A DNA stretch of 30,212 bases. Source: Gp13-AA77 sp035578005. Lineage in GTDB: Bacteria; Acidobacteriota; Terriglobia; UBA7540. Shown piece after piece: positions 1 through 6,840 of this stretch (its first letter is position 1; the number at the start of each line of letters is the position of its first letter). The stretch spans positions 1 through 30,212 of the forward strand of contig DATJYK010000239.1 of NCBI GenBank assembly GCA_035578005.1, given 5' to 3'. The notes under the pieces were generated by a model, which saw nothing but the letters and a program-made list of their open reading frames with translations, had not been told where the DNA came from and ran no database searches. A program made the position numbers and the translations under genes.

Positions 1-560
1 TTCTGAATGATGAATAGTCGTCGGCTGTCAGTTAAAAACGCTGGAACGGAACTGCTTACCATGTTCACCACTGCCTACCTGATGGCTGAGAGCTGAAAGC
101 TGACGGCTCCGCGTGAGAAAAATGAGAATTTCTGCAGCGAATGGGGAAAGAAAATGATGAATGATGAATTCTGAATGATGAACGTCGTCAGGAGTCAGGA
201 GTCAAAAGTCAGAAGCCAGAAGCCAGGAGTCAGAAGTCAGCTCGGCCACCGGCGACGCCGGATTGAACGGAATGTGACGCTCAATTCCTCGCAGGTTTAG
301 AATCAGCAGGTTGACCGAGAGTCACAGGGCGGGAGTCAAAAGTCAGAAGCCAGAAGTCAGAAGTCAGAAGTCAGAACCCAGAACCCAGTTCCCTGTCTTC
401 AGTCTCCCGGACTCGGACTCGAAACTGAAGACAAGCTGACGGCTGAGATCCTGTGACTGACAGCCGACAACTGAGAGCTGAAGGCCGAGGGCTGAAGGCA
501 GGTCCGACGGCTGAAAACTGTCGGCTGAAAGCTGAAAGCTGAAGACTGACGACTGACGAC
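1..560. repeat. Degenerate short tandem-repeat tract, non-coding
   Basis: This stretch is built of imperfect short units. Units like AGTCAGA/AGCCAGA are stacked at about 185-240 and 333-385. Units like GCTGAAA/GCTGACG/ACTGACG are stacked at about 85-110 and 440-565. GAATGATGAA-type units occur at 1-14 and 155-182. Most units are near seven bases long, so any reading frame drifts, and the short open frames here look accidental. I see no gene, and nothing further in 561-629, which leads to the 3' end of the glycosidase gene on the minus strand. Similar repeats may occur elsewhere in the genome, but that cannot be seen from one window. Confidence 0.75.
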
Positions 561-629
561 TCCTGCCAGCCCGTATCGGCCGCATCTGCCGCATCGGGAC
601 CGAGGAGGCCGGAGAGGGAAGGGAACCGG

Positions 630-2345
630 CTAGGCCTTCTTTTCCATCACCAAGATCCATTGCGCGAAGGTTGGGAGCAGGGGCGCCTGCCATTCGCCCT
701 GAGCATCAGCCGTCACCTCGCCGATAGGGTGCTCGTCGCCGGTGCGGGGATCAAAGAAGAACGTCCGGTAAGTGACACTGGCTTCGAGGGCCTTGATCTT
801 CAGCCGAGTGAACATGACAGGAATAAACACAATTCGGAGCTCGCCGGGAATGCCGGCCGCATAGGGAAGCTCATAGTTTTCTTTACTCCATCGAGGCTCC
901 GCCCACTCCGGATGCGGCTCGAGGCGCCACCAGGGGTAGCGACTAAGCAGCCGCTTTGCAATGCCGAGCTGTTCCGAGCCCGGCAAGTGCGCGGCAACAT
1001 CCCAGGGTGGTCCGCCCCAGCAGCCGCCGTGCGGCGAAGGTCCATAGGGTTGCCGCGCTGTGTTTACCTGCCAGATTCCGTTGGCCCCGTAAGTATGGCC
1101 GCCTGCGCCGCTCAGAATCGACGCCCAGAATACAAACCTCTGAACCTCCTGGCGGCTGCCGTCCAGAATCCCTTCATAGTTCACTTCTCCCGCGAGAACG
1201 GGCATGCGAGGGCTGCGGGTGAGCTCCGCGGTGATGGTGTCGAGCGTCCTCGAGTAGCTCTTGCCTCCGCTGTGGCCCGTCTGAAGCATGTCAAAGTCGA
1301 GCACGGACGCGTCCTCGACCGTGTCGCGCGCCGTGAGCCCCGGGTGTATCGTGACCGGGTGATGATAGGGATCGATGCTGCGAACATAGCGTGCGATCTC
1401 GGTCCAACCGCGCTTTTGATCGGCAGCGTCCTGATCCTTTGTGGTCGAAAGGTAGTAAGGCATGGTGCCTTCTCCGGCGAGGCACCAGAAGACGGGGTAC
1501 GCTCCCCATCGCGCCACCAGGTAACGCCAATGTTGCTTCAGTTTCGCAACACCCATGAACTTCAGAAAGTAACCCCAGCAGCCGACGATGCAGGGAGCGA
1601 TGCCGCGCTCCGCAAGCTCCTGAATGCGCACGTCAGCCGCGTCAAAATAGTGGGGATTGATGCGGCTGTAGTCCTTTTCCCAAGGGTAGCCGGCTTCGTT
1701 CGCGCCTCGCGGATCAAACGCCGGCATGTCAGGGTACAAGCCGGCGACGATCTGAACCACAGTGAATCCTTTTTCGACGCGATCGGCAGCGAGGGTCTGA
1801 AAGTCCTCGGGCCAACGAAGACGACGGCAGAGGCCCATCCACCAGGTGTCTCCCAGCCAGAAGAAGGGTGTGCCGTCCTCGTGCTCGAAATGAAGATGGT
1901 CACTGGCCACGCGGACCGGGCCGTGCTGCCGCAGCGCGTTATCTCCCTGATAGGGCGATACTTCCATCGTTCCGCGGCGGTCATGGAGGTCAGGGTTAGA
2001 GGCGTCCGTCGAGATGGTGCGATAGGTATATCGGCCCGGAACGCCAGGACTGTAGCGAATTCGCCACACCTGATCTCCGGCCCAGAAAGCAGGTGCGCTG
2101 CGCTCTGATCCCTGAGGATCAGTAAAAACTACGTTGAGTTCCAAGTCGTTGAAAGGGTCTGAATAGGCTTTGCCCGAAACGTAAGCCCATTCAACAACAC
2201 CTCGCGCCGTCGCGTATCGGGTGGGGTCGGCTTCGCGGGTGGCCGACGATTCGTTTCCTGAATTGCCGAGTCCAAGGTTGGGCACGAGAGCTGTGGTAGC
2301 GATGCCTGCTTTGCTGAGGAATGAGCGTCTTGAGAGAGGATTCAA
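630..2345 (-). CDS. Tat-exported DUF5060/DUF4038 glycoside hydrolase (GH140 apiosidase-like)
   Basis: Probable secreted glycosidase of about 571 residues. The N-terminus has a twin-arginine signal (SRRSFLSKAG, RR at about residues 6-7) and a hydrophobic stretch. A beta-sandwich region resembling DUF5060 follows (about 45-125), then a (beta/alpha)8-type DUF4038 domain (about 150-470) that opens with FFWLGDTWW. Two glutamates fit the acid/base and nucleophile of this clan: E292 in WCLAGEG and E387 in LAGEVNYEG. Characterised GH140 members remove apiose side chains from rhamnogalacturonan II; other DUF4038 proteins are uncharacterised, so the substrate is inferred. I chose the TTG at 2345 because AGGAG lies four bases upstream and it gives a short Tat n-region. 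A TTG at 2375 in the same frame is possible but has no visible ribosome binding site. The gene is divergent from the GntR regulator and has a palindromic operator upstream. Confidence 0.8.
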   Translation of the reverse strand: MNPLSRRSFLSKAGIATTALVPNLGLGNSGNESSATREADPTRYATARGVVEWAYVSGKAYSDPFNDLELNVVFTDPQGSERSAPAFWAGDQVWRIRYSPGVPGRYTYRTISTDASNPDLHDRRGTMEVSPYQGDNALRQHGPVRVASDHLHFEHEDGTPFFWLGDTWWMGLCRRLRWPEDFQTLAADRVEKGFTVVQIVAGLYPDMPAFDPRGANEAGYPWEKDYSRINPHYFDAADVRIQELAERGIAPCIVGCWGYFLKFMGVAKLKQHWRYLVARWGAYPVFWCLAGEGTMPYYLSTTKDQDAADQKRGWTEIARYVRSIDPYHHPVTIHPGLTARDTVEDASVLDFDMLQTGHSGGKSYSRTLDTITAELTRSPRMPVLAGEVNYEGILDGSRQEVQRFVFWASILSGAGGHTYGANGIWQVNTARQPYGPSPHGGCWGGPPWDVAAHLPGSEQLGIAKRLLSRYPWWRLEPHPEWAEPRWSKENYELPYAAGIPGELRIVFIPVMFTRLKIKALEASVTYRTFFFDPRTGDEHPIGEVTADAQGEWQAPLLPTFAQWILVMEKKA

Positions 2346-2397
2346 TTGGCTCCTCGCTTTCTCGCCGTGCGGCAATGGGCCACGATCGCTAAGTAGT

Positions 2398-2521
2398 GGG
2401 TTTGACGTAGGAGCCCTGGGAGCGCGGGCGTCTCGGCCGCCCTTCAGACTTCCTCGTCGCGCCTTAAAGAACCAAGGGCGGGCGAGGACGCCCGCGCTCC
2501 CAGGGCCCCTACGTCAAACCC
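2398..2521. repeat. Large imperfect inverted repeat (GGGAGCGCGGGCG family)
   Basis: The left arm (2398-2444) and right arm (2474-2521) are near-perfect reverse complements. They begin and end with GGGTTTGACGTAGG and its complement, with only a few mismatches or indels across about 47 bases. The core contains CTGGGAGCGCGGGCG. The loop is about 29 bases. This resembles dispersed palindromic (REP/MITE-like) elements of GC-rich environmental bacteria. It lies in the leader of the minus-strand glycosidase gene, between its putative promoter and its start codon, so the transcript could form a strong hairpin there. Confidence 0.85.
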
Positions 2522-2577
2522 AGCTCGAAACTGACAACTCCAACTTTCGCGAACTGAGTTGTGATATATTTACATCC

Positions 2578-2606
2578 GAAGTTTGTCAGTAATACTGACA
2601 AACTTC
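2578..2606. promoter_or_regulatory. Perfect palindromic operator (TGTCA-N7-TGACA)
   Basis: GAAGTTTGTCAG and CTGACAAACTTC form a perfect 12-base inverted repeat around a TAATA centre. The site lies between the divergent glycosidase and GntR-regulator genes, as expected for an operator of a dimeric winged-helix repressor. The inner TGTCA-N7-TGACA recurs with the same spacing at 29339-29355 in front of the TonB-receptor gene. Binding by the adjacent regulator is inferred from position and symmetry. Confidence 0.75.
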
Positions 2607-2620
2607 AAAACGACTCGGGT

Positions 2621-2629
2621 ATCATATCA
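2621..2629 (-). promoter_or_regulatory. Possible extended -10 promoter for the GH140-like gene
   Basis: Read on the minus strand this is TGATATGAT, an extended -10 element (TG-N-TATGAT) without a clear -35. Transcription would start near 2614, which places the palindrome at 2578-2606 just downstream of the start. That matches the order seen at the receptor promoter. The call is weak because only a -10-like element supports it. Confidence 0.35.
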
Positions 2630-2796
2630 CTGTTGGTCAATGGGCTGTGCTTAAACTGTCCCACGAGATTCCGGAAACTTAGAACTTAGAGGCAGATAGG
2701 CTGGAAGACGGCTGCCGGTTCCGTGCGATTGGCCGTGGCGGAGCGGCGAGCGCAATTACACATACAGTATTACCCCTGCGAGGCATACCGAAGACT

Positions 2797-3561
2797 ATGG
2801 CTGACATGCCGAACGAAGGCCTGCGAGACGCGCATCTGGCGGCTGCCCTGAAACCCCTCAAGAAGACCGACGTAACCCAACTCGTAGTGGATCGGCTACG
2901 GGACTTGCTAGAGCAGGGTGTTCTCAGACCCGGAAGCAAGCTGCCCACCGAGACCGAGATGTCAAAACTTTTGGCCATTAGCCGGCCGTCCCTCCGTCAA
3001 GCGTACAAGGCGCTGAGCATGCTCGGAATTCTTCGAGCGGTGCCCGGAGACGGCACCTACATCAGCGAGTCAACCTCCAAGATCCTTTCGATGCCGCTCA
3101 CCTTTCTGATGTTGATGAGGCGGATCAGCATGGACGACATCTTTGAGTTCCGCATGATGTTGGAGGCGAACCTGGCCCGGCTGGCAGCGTCGAGGGCTTC
3201 CGAAGCAGAGGTGCAAGCCATGACGTCACAGATTGAGCACATGGCTGCCAACCTGGACAACCATAAGAAAGACCAATACCTGGCAGCGGAATACGAGTTT
3301 CACAACTGCATTGCCAGGGCCGCGCATAATAACCTGCTGCTGGAGGTTATCTCGATCGTCAGCGGACTGTTATGGGAGACGCGCAAAGCGCTGGTGAATC
3401 TTGTTCCGGACCGAGGGAAGGATCTGGCGGAACACAATGCGATATTGGCAGCCATCTCGGGACGCGATGCCGAGGAAGCTGCGGCGGCCATGCGGCGCCA
3501 TCTGGGCAGCGCTCTGGAGCTTGCGCAACGGAAGGCGGTATTCCGCTCGGACGGGTCTTAG
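2797..3561 (+). CDS. GntR-family transcriptional regulator, FadR/FCD subfamily
   Basis: Cytoplasmic DNA-binding regulator of 254 residues. The N-terminal winged helix-turn-helix (about 22-90) has the typical LPTETEMSKLLAISRPSLRQ pattern and a wing with PGDGTYIS. The C-terminal FCD ligand domain (about 105-245) keeps the metal-site pattern: E165 (where Asp is usual), H169, H213 and H235. FCD regulators usually sense small organic or sugar acids, which fits the dehydrogenase and aldolase downstream. The ATG at 2797 lacks a strong ribosome binding site, and the ATG at 2806 is an alternative. The gene lies next to the perfect palindrome at 2578-2606, its probable operator. The effector is unknown; a uronate or 2-keto-3-deoxy acid is a guess from context. 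Confidence 0.9.
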   Translation: MADMPNEGLRDAHLAAALKPLKKTDVTQLVVDRLRDLLEQGVLRPGSKLPTETEMSKLLAISRPSLRQAYKALSMLGILRAVPGDGTYISESTSKILSMPLTFLMLMRRISMDDIFEFRMMLEANLARLAASRASEAEVQAMTSQIEHMAANLDNHKKDQYLAAEYEFHNCIARAAHNNLLLEVISIVSGLLWETRKALVNLVPDRGKDLAEHNAILAAISGRDAEEAAAAMRRHLGSALELAQRKAVFRSDGS

Positions 3562-3567
3562 AGTGCG

Positions 3568-3639
3568 TTTCTCGCCAGGATCCGAAAGGGCGGGGCTTCA
3601 GCCGGCTGAAGCCCCGCCCTTTCGGATCCTGGCGAGAAA
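3568..3639. repeat. 72-bp perfect palindrome, possible bidirectional terminator
   Basis: The 36 bases of each half are exact reverse complements with no loop, centred between 3603 and 3604 (GCC/GGC). The half contains GAAAGGGCGGGGCTTCAGCC. It begins six bases after the regulator stop codon, so it may end transcription or stabilise the 3' end, but no long T-tract follows. The same GAAAGGGCGGGGCT core forms the ends of another inverted repeat at 12990-13089, so this is better seen as a dispersed repeat family. Confidence 0.9.
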
Positions 3640-3709
3640 TGTAGGTTAGGCTATCCCGGGCAACGTCGGCAAGAACATGCCGCCATCCCCTGTTTGAAGA
3701 AGGACCAGA

Positions 3710-4807
3710 ATGAAGGAGTTTAGGGTGGGACTCACGCGTGATCTCCTCGCGGCGGATGGAAGTCTCGCTTTAGGGGACCTCGGCCTAGGACGGCTCGAAA
3801 GCGAACCTCATATCTCTCTGGAGTTCTTCGCCGAGTTTCGCCCGGAAGTGACTCCCGAGCAGATCGCCGGCTACGACGCCGTCATCTCCTTTGCGCCCGC
3901 GTACACCCGCAAGACGATGCAAAACACTGACCTGAGGTTGAGCGTTCTTGCTCGAGTTGGTGTCGGTTATGACATGCTCGACCTGGAGGCGCTGTCGGAC
4001 GGAAACATCATCGTGACGATCACTCCGGATGGCGTGCGCCGCCCGGTGGCGTGTGGAATCGCTGGCCTCATCCTCGCCCTCGCCCACCAGTTGCCACAGA
4101 AGGAGAGGCTGGTGCGCCGCGGCGCTTGGAAAGAGAGGAGCAGCATCAAGTCCATCGGGCTTACGGGGAGGACTCTCGGCTCCGTGGGTCTCGGGAATAT
4201 CGGCCGGGAAATGTTCAGGGTGCTGCAGCCGTTCCACATGATTCATTTGGCCGCGGACCCGTATGTTCACCCGAAGGCGGCCCAGGAAATCGGAGTGCAG
4301 TTGGTTGATCTCGAGACGTTGATGAAAGAGAGCGATTTTGTCTCTGTCAATTGTCCGCTAACTCCTGAGACCCGGCACCTGATCGGCGCCCGACAACTTG
4401 CCTGGATGAAGCCGACCGCCTTCTTTATTAACACTTCGCGCGGAGCGGTGGTGGACCAAGCCGCGCTCTACGGCGCTCTGAAGGAGAATCGCATCCGCGG
4501 CGCGGCTTTGGACGTCTTCGAGGCCGAGCCCATCGCTGCGGATGATCCTTTGCTGGCTCTCGACAATGTGATCGCCACCCCGCATTCGCTGTGCTGGACG
4601 GACGAGTGTTTTCGCCTCATGGGAGAGTCCGCCGTGCGTTCCGTGCTGGCCGTGCTGCGGGGCGAGGAGCCTAGCCACGTAGTCAACGACTCTGTGCTGA
4701 AAAGACCAGCCATGCAGGCGAAGTTGGATTCCAACCGCCTTCGATGGAAGGCGGCGCTTCAAGAGAACCGCATTGGACACGAAAGCGCTCAAGCAGACCT
4801 TGCGTGA
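3710..4807 (+). CDS. D-isomer-specific 2-hydroxyacid dehydrogenase
   Basis: NAD(P)-dependent cytoplasmic oxidoreductase of 365 residues that should interconvert a 2-hydroxyacid and a 2-oxoacid. The Rossmann domain (about 105-290) has GLGNIG at 160-165. The catalytic triad is present: R244 in NTSRGAVVD, E273 in VFEAEP and H292 in TPHS. Overall it resembles the phosphoglycerate/glyoxylate/hydroxypyruvate reductase group. The C-terminal tail after about residue 325 carries no recognised ACT domain. A good ribosome binding site, AAGGA, lies five bases before the ATG. The last 35 bases overlap the start of the aldolase gene, which argues for translational coupling and a shared pathway, perhaps turnover of 2-keto-3-deoxy sugar acids or their cleavage products. 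The exact substrate cannot be read from the sequence. Confidence 0.88.
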   Translation: MKEFRVGLTRDLLAADGSLALGDLGLGRLESEPHISLEFFAEFRPEVTPEQIAGYDAVISFAPAYTRKTMQNTDLRLSVLARVGVGYDMLDLEALSDGNIIVTITPDGVRRPVACGIAGLILALAHQLPQKERLVRRGAWKERSSIKSIGLTGRTLGSVGLGNIGREMFRVLQPFHMIHLAADPYVHPKAAQEIGVQLVDLETLMKESDFVSVNCPLTPETRHLIGARQLAWMKPTAFFINTSRGAVVDQAALYGALKENRIRGAALDVFEAEPIAADDPLLALDNVIATPHSLCWTDECFRLMGESAVRSVLAVLRGEEPSHVVNDSVLKRPAMQAKLDSNRLRWKAALQENRIGHESAQADLA

Positions 4808-5576
4808 AGGGCGAGTGGCGCTCGGCACGTGGGTGTTCGAATTCAATACGCCGGGCATCGCGCGTCTGCTGGCGAGTGCGGGCGCTGACTTTGTTGTCTG
4901 CGACATGGAGCACAGTGGTTTTGGGATCGAAACCATCCGGACGCTGGTGTCGCAATCCCGCAGCACCGATCTTGCCGTGTTGGTGCGGCCGCCAGCGGGC
5001 GAGTATCATCTCATCGCTCCACTGCTCGACGTAGGCGCCGGTGGAGTGATTGTTCCTAAGGTTGAGACGGCGAGCGAAGCCTCGAGGGTGGTAGACGCTT
5101 GCCGTTACTGCCCATCAGGCCATCGGGGCGCGGCATTCTCAATTGCTCATGATGACTTTCAGCCCGGCGATGTGGCAGCCAAGATGAAAGCCGCAAACGA
5201 AGCGGTGGTTTGCGGGCTACTGATCGAAACCCGAGCGGGCGTGGAGAACATCAGCTCAATTCTCAACGTTCCGGGTATCGATCTCATATGGGTCGGGTTT
5301 CTTGATCTTTCTCTTTCGCTGGGAATTCCCGGCCAGTTCACGCATCCGGAATTCGAGGCGGCGATCTCTCGCATTCTCACCGCTTGTGGGTCGCATGCAG
5401 TGCCTGTTGGAATCCTGACAGACCGGCCCGAGAGCGCTTTGGAACGTATACGTCAGGGCTTTCACTGCATCAGTTATTCGGGCGATCTCTGGCTGCTTCA
5501 GCGCGCGTTGCGTGAAGGTATTGAGGCGATTCGGCGGGGTCTTCGGGACGCGGTTGAAAAGCGCGTACCCGCATGA
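4773..5576 (+). CDS. HpcH/HpaI-family class II aldolase (2-keto-3-deoxy acid aldolase type)
   Basis: Metal-dependent (beta/alpha)8 aldolase of 267 residues, expected to cleave a 2-keto-3-deoxy acid to pyruvate (or a related 2-oxoacid) and an aldehyde. Family residues are in place: H47 in CDMEH, R72 in VRPP, VPKVE near 94-98, and metal ligands E152 (LIETRAG) and D178 (GFLDLSLSLG), with the same 26-residue spacing as E149/D175 of E. coli HpaI. Members include HpaI, GarL and RhmA. With an alpha-L-rhamnosidase nearby, 2-keto-3-deoxy-L-rhamnonate is an attractive substrate, but this is inference and no symbol is assigned. The start is a TTG that overlaps the dehydrogenase gene by 35 bases, with AAGAGA just upstream; no earlier in-frame ATG fits. 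It converges on the TPR gene with a gap of 30 bases. Confidence 0.87.
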   Translation: MDTKALKQTLREGRVALGTWVFEFNTPGIARLLASAGADFVVCDMEHSGFGIETIRTLVSQSRSTDLAVLVRPPAGEYHLIAPLLDVGAGGVIVPKVETASEASRVVDACRYCPSGHRGAAFSIAHDDFQPGDVAAKMKAANEAVVCGLLIETRAGVENISSILNVPGIDLIWVGFLDLSLSLGIPGQFTHPEFEAAISRILTACGSHAVPVGILTDRPESALERIRQGFHCISYSGDLWLLQRALREGIEAIRRGLRDAVEKRVPA

Positions 5577-5606
5577 GAATTGGTAACGGTCTTGGCTACG
5601 TGAGAA

Positions 5607-6788
5607 CTATTCCGGCACGTTCGGTAGCGTTTCTGCGGCGTCCTGCTTCAGATCATCATGCCCAGAGTCCAGGATGTCCACGCGGCCCCTCTCCTCTTCT
5701 TCTTTTCTCAGCTTCTCGAATAGAGCGAGCTCCTTCTGTTGATCGTCGGTTCTGCCGAGTTTCTTGTAGTCTTCAGCCAGGAGGTAATGAGTTGTCGAAT
5801 CGTCCGGAGTCATCTGAACCACGCGCTTCAACTCGTTCACCGATTGTTCGAACTGGCCGGTCTGGAGCAGGGCCCGGCCCAGGTCGCGGCGCGCTTGCGC
5901 CAGGTCCGGCTTCTGCTGCAGCGCCTTCCGCAAATGCACGAAGGCCTGATCGTACTGGCGCTGGTTGAGGTAGCAATTTCCGAGTTTCCAAGTCGCCAGG
6001 TAGTTCTCAGGAGCGATCTCAAGCTCCTTGCGCAATTCTTCTTCAGCCTGCGGCCATGTACCCTCTTTCCAGTAAAGGTTGCCCAGCGAGTAGTGCAGGC
6101 CGGGCATGGTGGGATTTTGGGCGAGCGCTTTCTTGTATTCTTCAAGGGCGAGTTTCGTCTCGTGACGAGCCTCATACGATGCCCCCAAAACTTGGTGAAA
6201 GCGATCGGAGTCAGGATCGACATCCGCCATTTGCTTGTAAGTTTTGGTCATCAGTGTTGTGTAAACTCTGCCCAGACTGTAGAGCACCTCGACATTTTTG
6301 GGAAAGCGCTTGGCGGCGTCTTGCAGCACGTTGAGGGCGTCTTCGTCGCGGCCTAATTCCGTGTAGCTGAGGGCCAAGTTGAGATAAGCGCGGGTCTCGC
6401 CGGGCTGAAGAGAAATAGCCTTGCGCAAAGGCTCGAGCGCCTCTTCATACCGGTTCGTGCGCACGCACGCCATTCCCAAAAACAAATTGGCGCCGAGAAT
6501 GTCGGGGTCCAGATTCAGGGCCTTGCGGAAGGTCCCGATGGCCTCACCATTCTTGCCTTGAACGTAGTAGACCAGCCCGAGGTTCACGTAAGCCGCTGCG
6601 AGATCGGGTCTGAGCCTGAGAACGGCCAGGTATTCCGCTTCAGACTTGGCATAGTCTCCTGCTTTGCTGGCCTCCTCCGCAGCCTGGAAACGCTGCTGAA
6701 TCTCGGTGTCGGCAGAGGATTGGGTTTGCGCCGTCAGGGCAGAGGGAACCTGAGCAAGTGCCAAAAGCAAGATGAACCTGAAGTACAT
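5607..6788 (-). CDS. Secreted tetratricopeptide-repeat protein
   Basis: Protein of 393 residues with a Sec signal peptide (MYFRFILLLALAQVPSALTAQ, cleavage near residue 20) followed by about eight or nine TPR units. Examples are AAYVNLGLVYYVQGKNGEA and TRAYLNLALSYTELGRDEDA. It should act outside the inner membrane as a protein-binding scaffold; no enzymatic domain is visible. The ATG has a strong ribosome binding site, GAGGAG, seven bases upstream. It follows the FG-GAP/ASPIC gene after 52 bases on the same strand, so the two are probably one transcript. It is clearly related to the TPR protein at 21446-22642: for example MPGLHYSLGNLYW here against FPGIHFGLGQAYW there, and LALFEKL against LALFEQL near the C-terminus. 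Confidence 0.88.
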   Translation of the reverse strand: MYFRFILLLALAQVPSALTAQTQSSADTEIQQRFQAAEEASKAGDYAKSEAEYLAVLRLRPDLAAAYVNLGLVYYVQGKNGEAIGTFRKALNLDPDILGANLFLGMACVRTNRYEEALEPLRKAISLQPGETRAYLNLALSYTELGRDEDALNVLQDAAKRFPKNVEVLYSLGRVYTTLMTKTYKQMADVDPDSDRFHQVLGASYEARHETKLALEEYKKALAQNPTMPGLHYSLGNLYWKEGTWPQAEEELRKELEIAPENYLATWKLGNCYLNQRQYDQAFVHLRKALQQKPDLAQARRDLGRALLQTGQFEQSVNELKRVVQMTPDDSTTHYLLAEDYKKLGRTDDQQKELALFEKLRKEEEERGRVDILDSGHDDLKQDAAETLPNVPE

Positions 6789-6840
6789 CGAAAGACTCCT
6801 CAGAGACCCAGAAGGCGCGATGGGCTCATGTGATGTCAGC

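Noticed and set aside
185..385. Possible CRISPR array
   Set aside because: The repeated words are only about seven bases, are contiguous and imperfect, and have no unique spacers of regular length.
660..2108. Long open frame on the plus strand (482 codons)
   Set aside because: It is antisense to the GH140-like gene, whose Tat signal and catalytic motifs are clear. The plus-strand product shows no family motif.
2398..2521. Small coding gene in the plus-strand frame over the inverted repeat
   Set aside because: The frame simply reads through the palindrome and gives mirrored Arg/Pro-rich peptide; there is no ribosome binding site.
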